A DNA stretch of 64,000 bases from SAR324 cluster bacterium (GTDB lineage Bacteria; SAR324; NAC60-12), in assembly GCA_015231825.1 (NCBI GenBank), contig JADGAV010000012.1:57289-121288 (forward strand). The letters run 5' to 3'. Numbering within the stretch: the first letter of the stretch is position 1; the number at the start of each line of letters is the position of its first letter. Both the position numbers and the translations under genes were made by a program. Positions 63,070-64,000 of this stretch are shown piece after piece. A model generated the notes under the pieces. It worked only from the letters and a program-made list of their open reading frames with translations. It was not told where the DNA came from and ran no database searches.

Positions 63070-63828
63070 ATGAATCTATTCACACTTAAAAACCGAATCG
63101 CAATGGTAACCGGTGCAAGTAGAGGATTGGGGCGCGCAATGGCAATTGGGATGGCAAGTGCCGGTGCCCATATTGTTGCCATTGGTAGAGATGATCAATC
63201 ATTGAGGGAGACCGCAAAAGAAATTTCTGCAGCTGGTGGGACTTCGACCATCTTTCAGACTGACCTGTGTGATGACACCGCCGTCACAGACATGGTTCAA
63301 ACGGCAATCAAAAGCCTGGGTAGAATTGATATTCTTGTCAATAATGCGGGTATCGCTCCAATGGAACGGACCACAGATATATCCAAAGCAGAATGGGAAC
63401 GCGTTATAAACACCAACCAGAACGCTGTTTTTTTGGTATCCCAGGCGGTCGGGCGGCAAATGATTGCAAAAAAAAACGGGAATATTATCAATATCGCCTC
63501 GGTATTTGGAAAAATGGCTTCGAATCGGTCCTTGCATTATTGCGCCTCTAAAGCTGCAATTATTCAAATGAGCAAGGCATTGGCTTTGGAATGGGCGCCT
63601 TTCAACATTAGAGTAAACTGTATCGCACCCGGTTTTTTTCAAACGGATATGACAGCAGAACAACAAGTCAGTGAAAAACATTACAAATTCTTAATCAATA
63701 AAATTCCTATGAGAAGGTTTGGCAAACCGGAAGAAATTGTTGGCACCGTGCTGTATTTATCTTCTGATGCATCACAATATGTTACCGGATCAACTCTGTT
63801 TATTGATGGCGGTTACTCAATCTGGTAA
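63070..63828 (+). CDS. Short-chain dehydrogenase/reductase (3-oxoacyl reductase-like)
   Basis: A 252-residue classical SDR. The cofactor site is TGASRGLGRAMA at 14-25, then NNAG at 91-94, and the catalytic set N115, S144, Y157 and K161 (HYCASKAA). Substrates of close relatives include 3-oxoacyl thioesters and gluconate. It is the last gene of unit II; it could oxidise the 3-hydroxyacyl-CoA, filling the step whose classical dehydrogenase is decayed nearby. That role is inferred. GGATGTGAA just upstream is a weak ribosome site. Confidence 0.9.
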   Translation: MNLFTLKNRIAMVTGASRGLGRAMAIGMASAGAHIVAIGRDDQSLRETAKEISAAGGTSTIFQTDLCDDTAVTDMVQTAIKSLGRIDILVNNAGIAPMERTTDISKAEWERVINTNQNAVFLVSQAVGRQMIAKKNGNIINIASVFGKMASNRSLHYCASKAAIIQMSKALALEWAPFNIRVNCIAPGFFQTDMTAEQQVSEKHYKFLINKIPMRRFGKPEEIVGTVLYLSSDASQYVTGSTLFIDGGYSIW

Positions 63829-63957
63829 CGGGCAGGCAGGGCGCTTCGCCAAATATCCTCCCCTGCCGGTAATGCATTGTGAGTGGCATGAGGCCCGGGG
63901 TCGGGTGGATTTTCCACCTGAATTTTGAAGATTCCGGCGGGTTTGCAATAAAAAAAT

Positions 63958-63978
63958 CCCCGCTGCAAGCAGACGGGG
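63958..63978. repeat. GC-rich palindrome, terminator or repetitive palindromic element
   Basis: CCCCGCTG and CAGACGGGG (63958-63978) can pair around CAAG, with one bulged A, in an otherwise unannotated tail of 170 bases after the SDR gene. A run of A precedes it and a short T stretch follows. It could end the unit II transcript. Similar CCCCGCTGCAAGCAG-type palindromes recur in other proteobacterial genomes, from memory; only one copy is in this window. Confidence 0.45.
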
Positions 63979-64000
63979 TATTTGCTTAGGGCCTCCGGCG

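Noticed and set aside
1..64000. CRISPR arrays, tRNA, rRNA or intact insertion sequences
   Set aside because: No regularly spaced repeats, no tRNA-like T-arm consensus in intergenic DNA, and no transposase were found by eye.

Overview
The window reads as a chromosome segment of a Gram-negative, flagellated, probably marine bacterium. It carries a FliN-type switch protein, CheW, an outer-membrane-type protein, a sigma-54 activator and periplasmic HtrA-like proteins. It also decodes an in-frame UGA as selenocysteine in a UGSC-family protein. This combination resembles SAR324 or other deltaproteobacteria-like lineages, but that placement is inference. No rRNA, tRNA, CRISPR array or intact insertion sequence was found.

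Positions 1-24.9 kb look like backbone. In order: the end of a flagellar gene (fliN-like), a REC-AAA+ regulator with an unusual C-terminus, uppP, a tandem HtrA-like protease and pseudoprotease, a polyprenyl synthetase, cheW, an outer-membrane-like protein, an HNH protein, an IHF/HU protein, gpsA, a DtxR-type regulator, a lipoprotein and a stand-alone rpsD. A molybdenum/tungsten block follows (moaA, moaD, a mobB-mobA fusion, tupABC, moeA), then an acyl-CoA ligase, a metallo-beta-lactamase/rhodanese protein, an aldo/keto reductase and a 55-residue gene. An AT-rich stretch of about 1 kb (24.9-25.9 kb) separates this from the rest.

Positions 25.9-63.8 kb are one large CoA-thioester catabolic region built from two divergent units. 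Unit I runs leftward with acdA, acdB (ADP-forming acyl-CoA synthetase), an RpiR regulator, two enoyl-CoA hydratases and an MFS transporter. It runs rightward with two CaiB-type CoA-transferases, an acyl-CoA ligase, a double-hotdog hydratase, a thioredoxin-reductase-like flavoprotein, a class III aminotransferase, a proline-racemase-family epimerase, a complete Opp/Dpp-type ABC importer and the UGSC selenoprotein. Unit II runs leftward with a DgcA/TMADH-like flavoprotein and a Rieske oxygenase. It runs rightward with a type I CoA-transferase, an MmgE/PrpD protein, two more double-hotdog hydratases, a decayed 3-hydroxyacyl-CoA dehydrogenase fragment, a thiolase, an acyl-CoA ligase and an SDR.

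The two divergent intergenic regions (about 32765-33000 and 53930-54165) are recognisably copies of one another. Each has two outward TTGACA-17-TAnnnn promoters whose spacers carry the same near-palindrome, consensus YTACATCCWTGWAR. This implies one shared regulator; the local RpiR protein, which appears to start at an AUU codon, is the obvious candidate. My working hypothesis is a regulon for import, N-demethylation and CoA-dependent breakdown of an N-methylated or amino-acid-like carboxylate such as a betaine. The substrate cannot be read from sequence alone.
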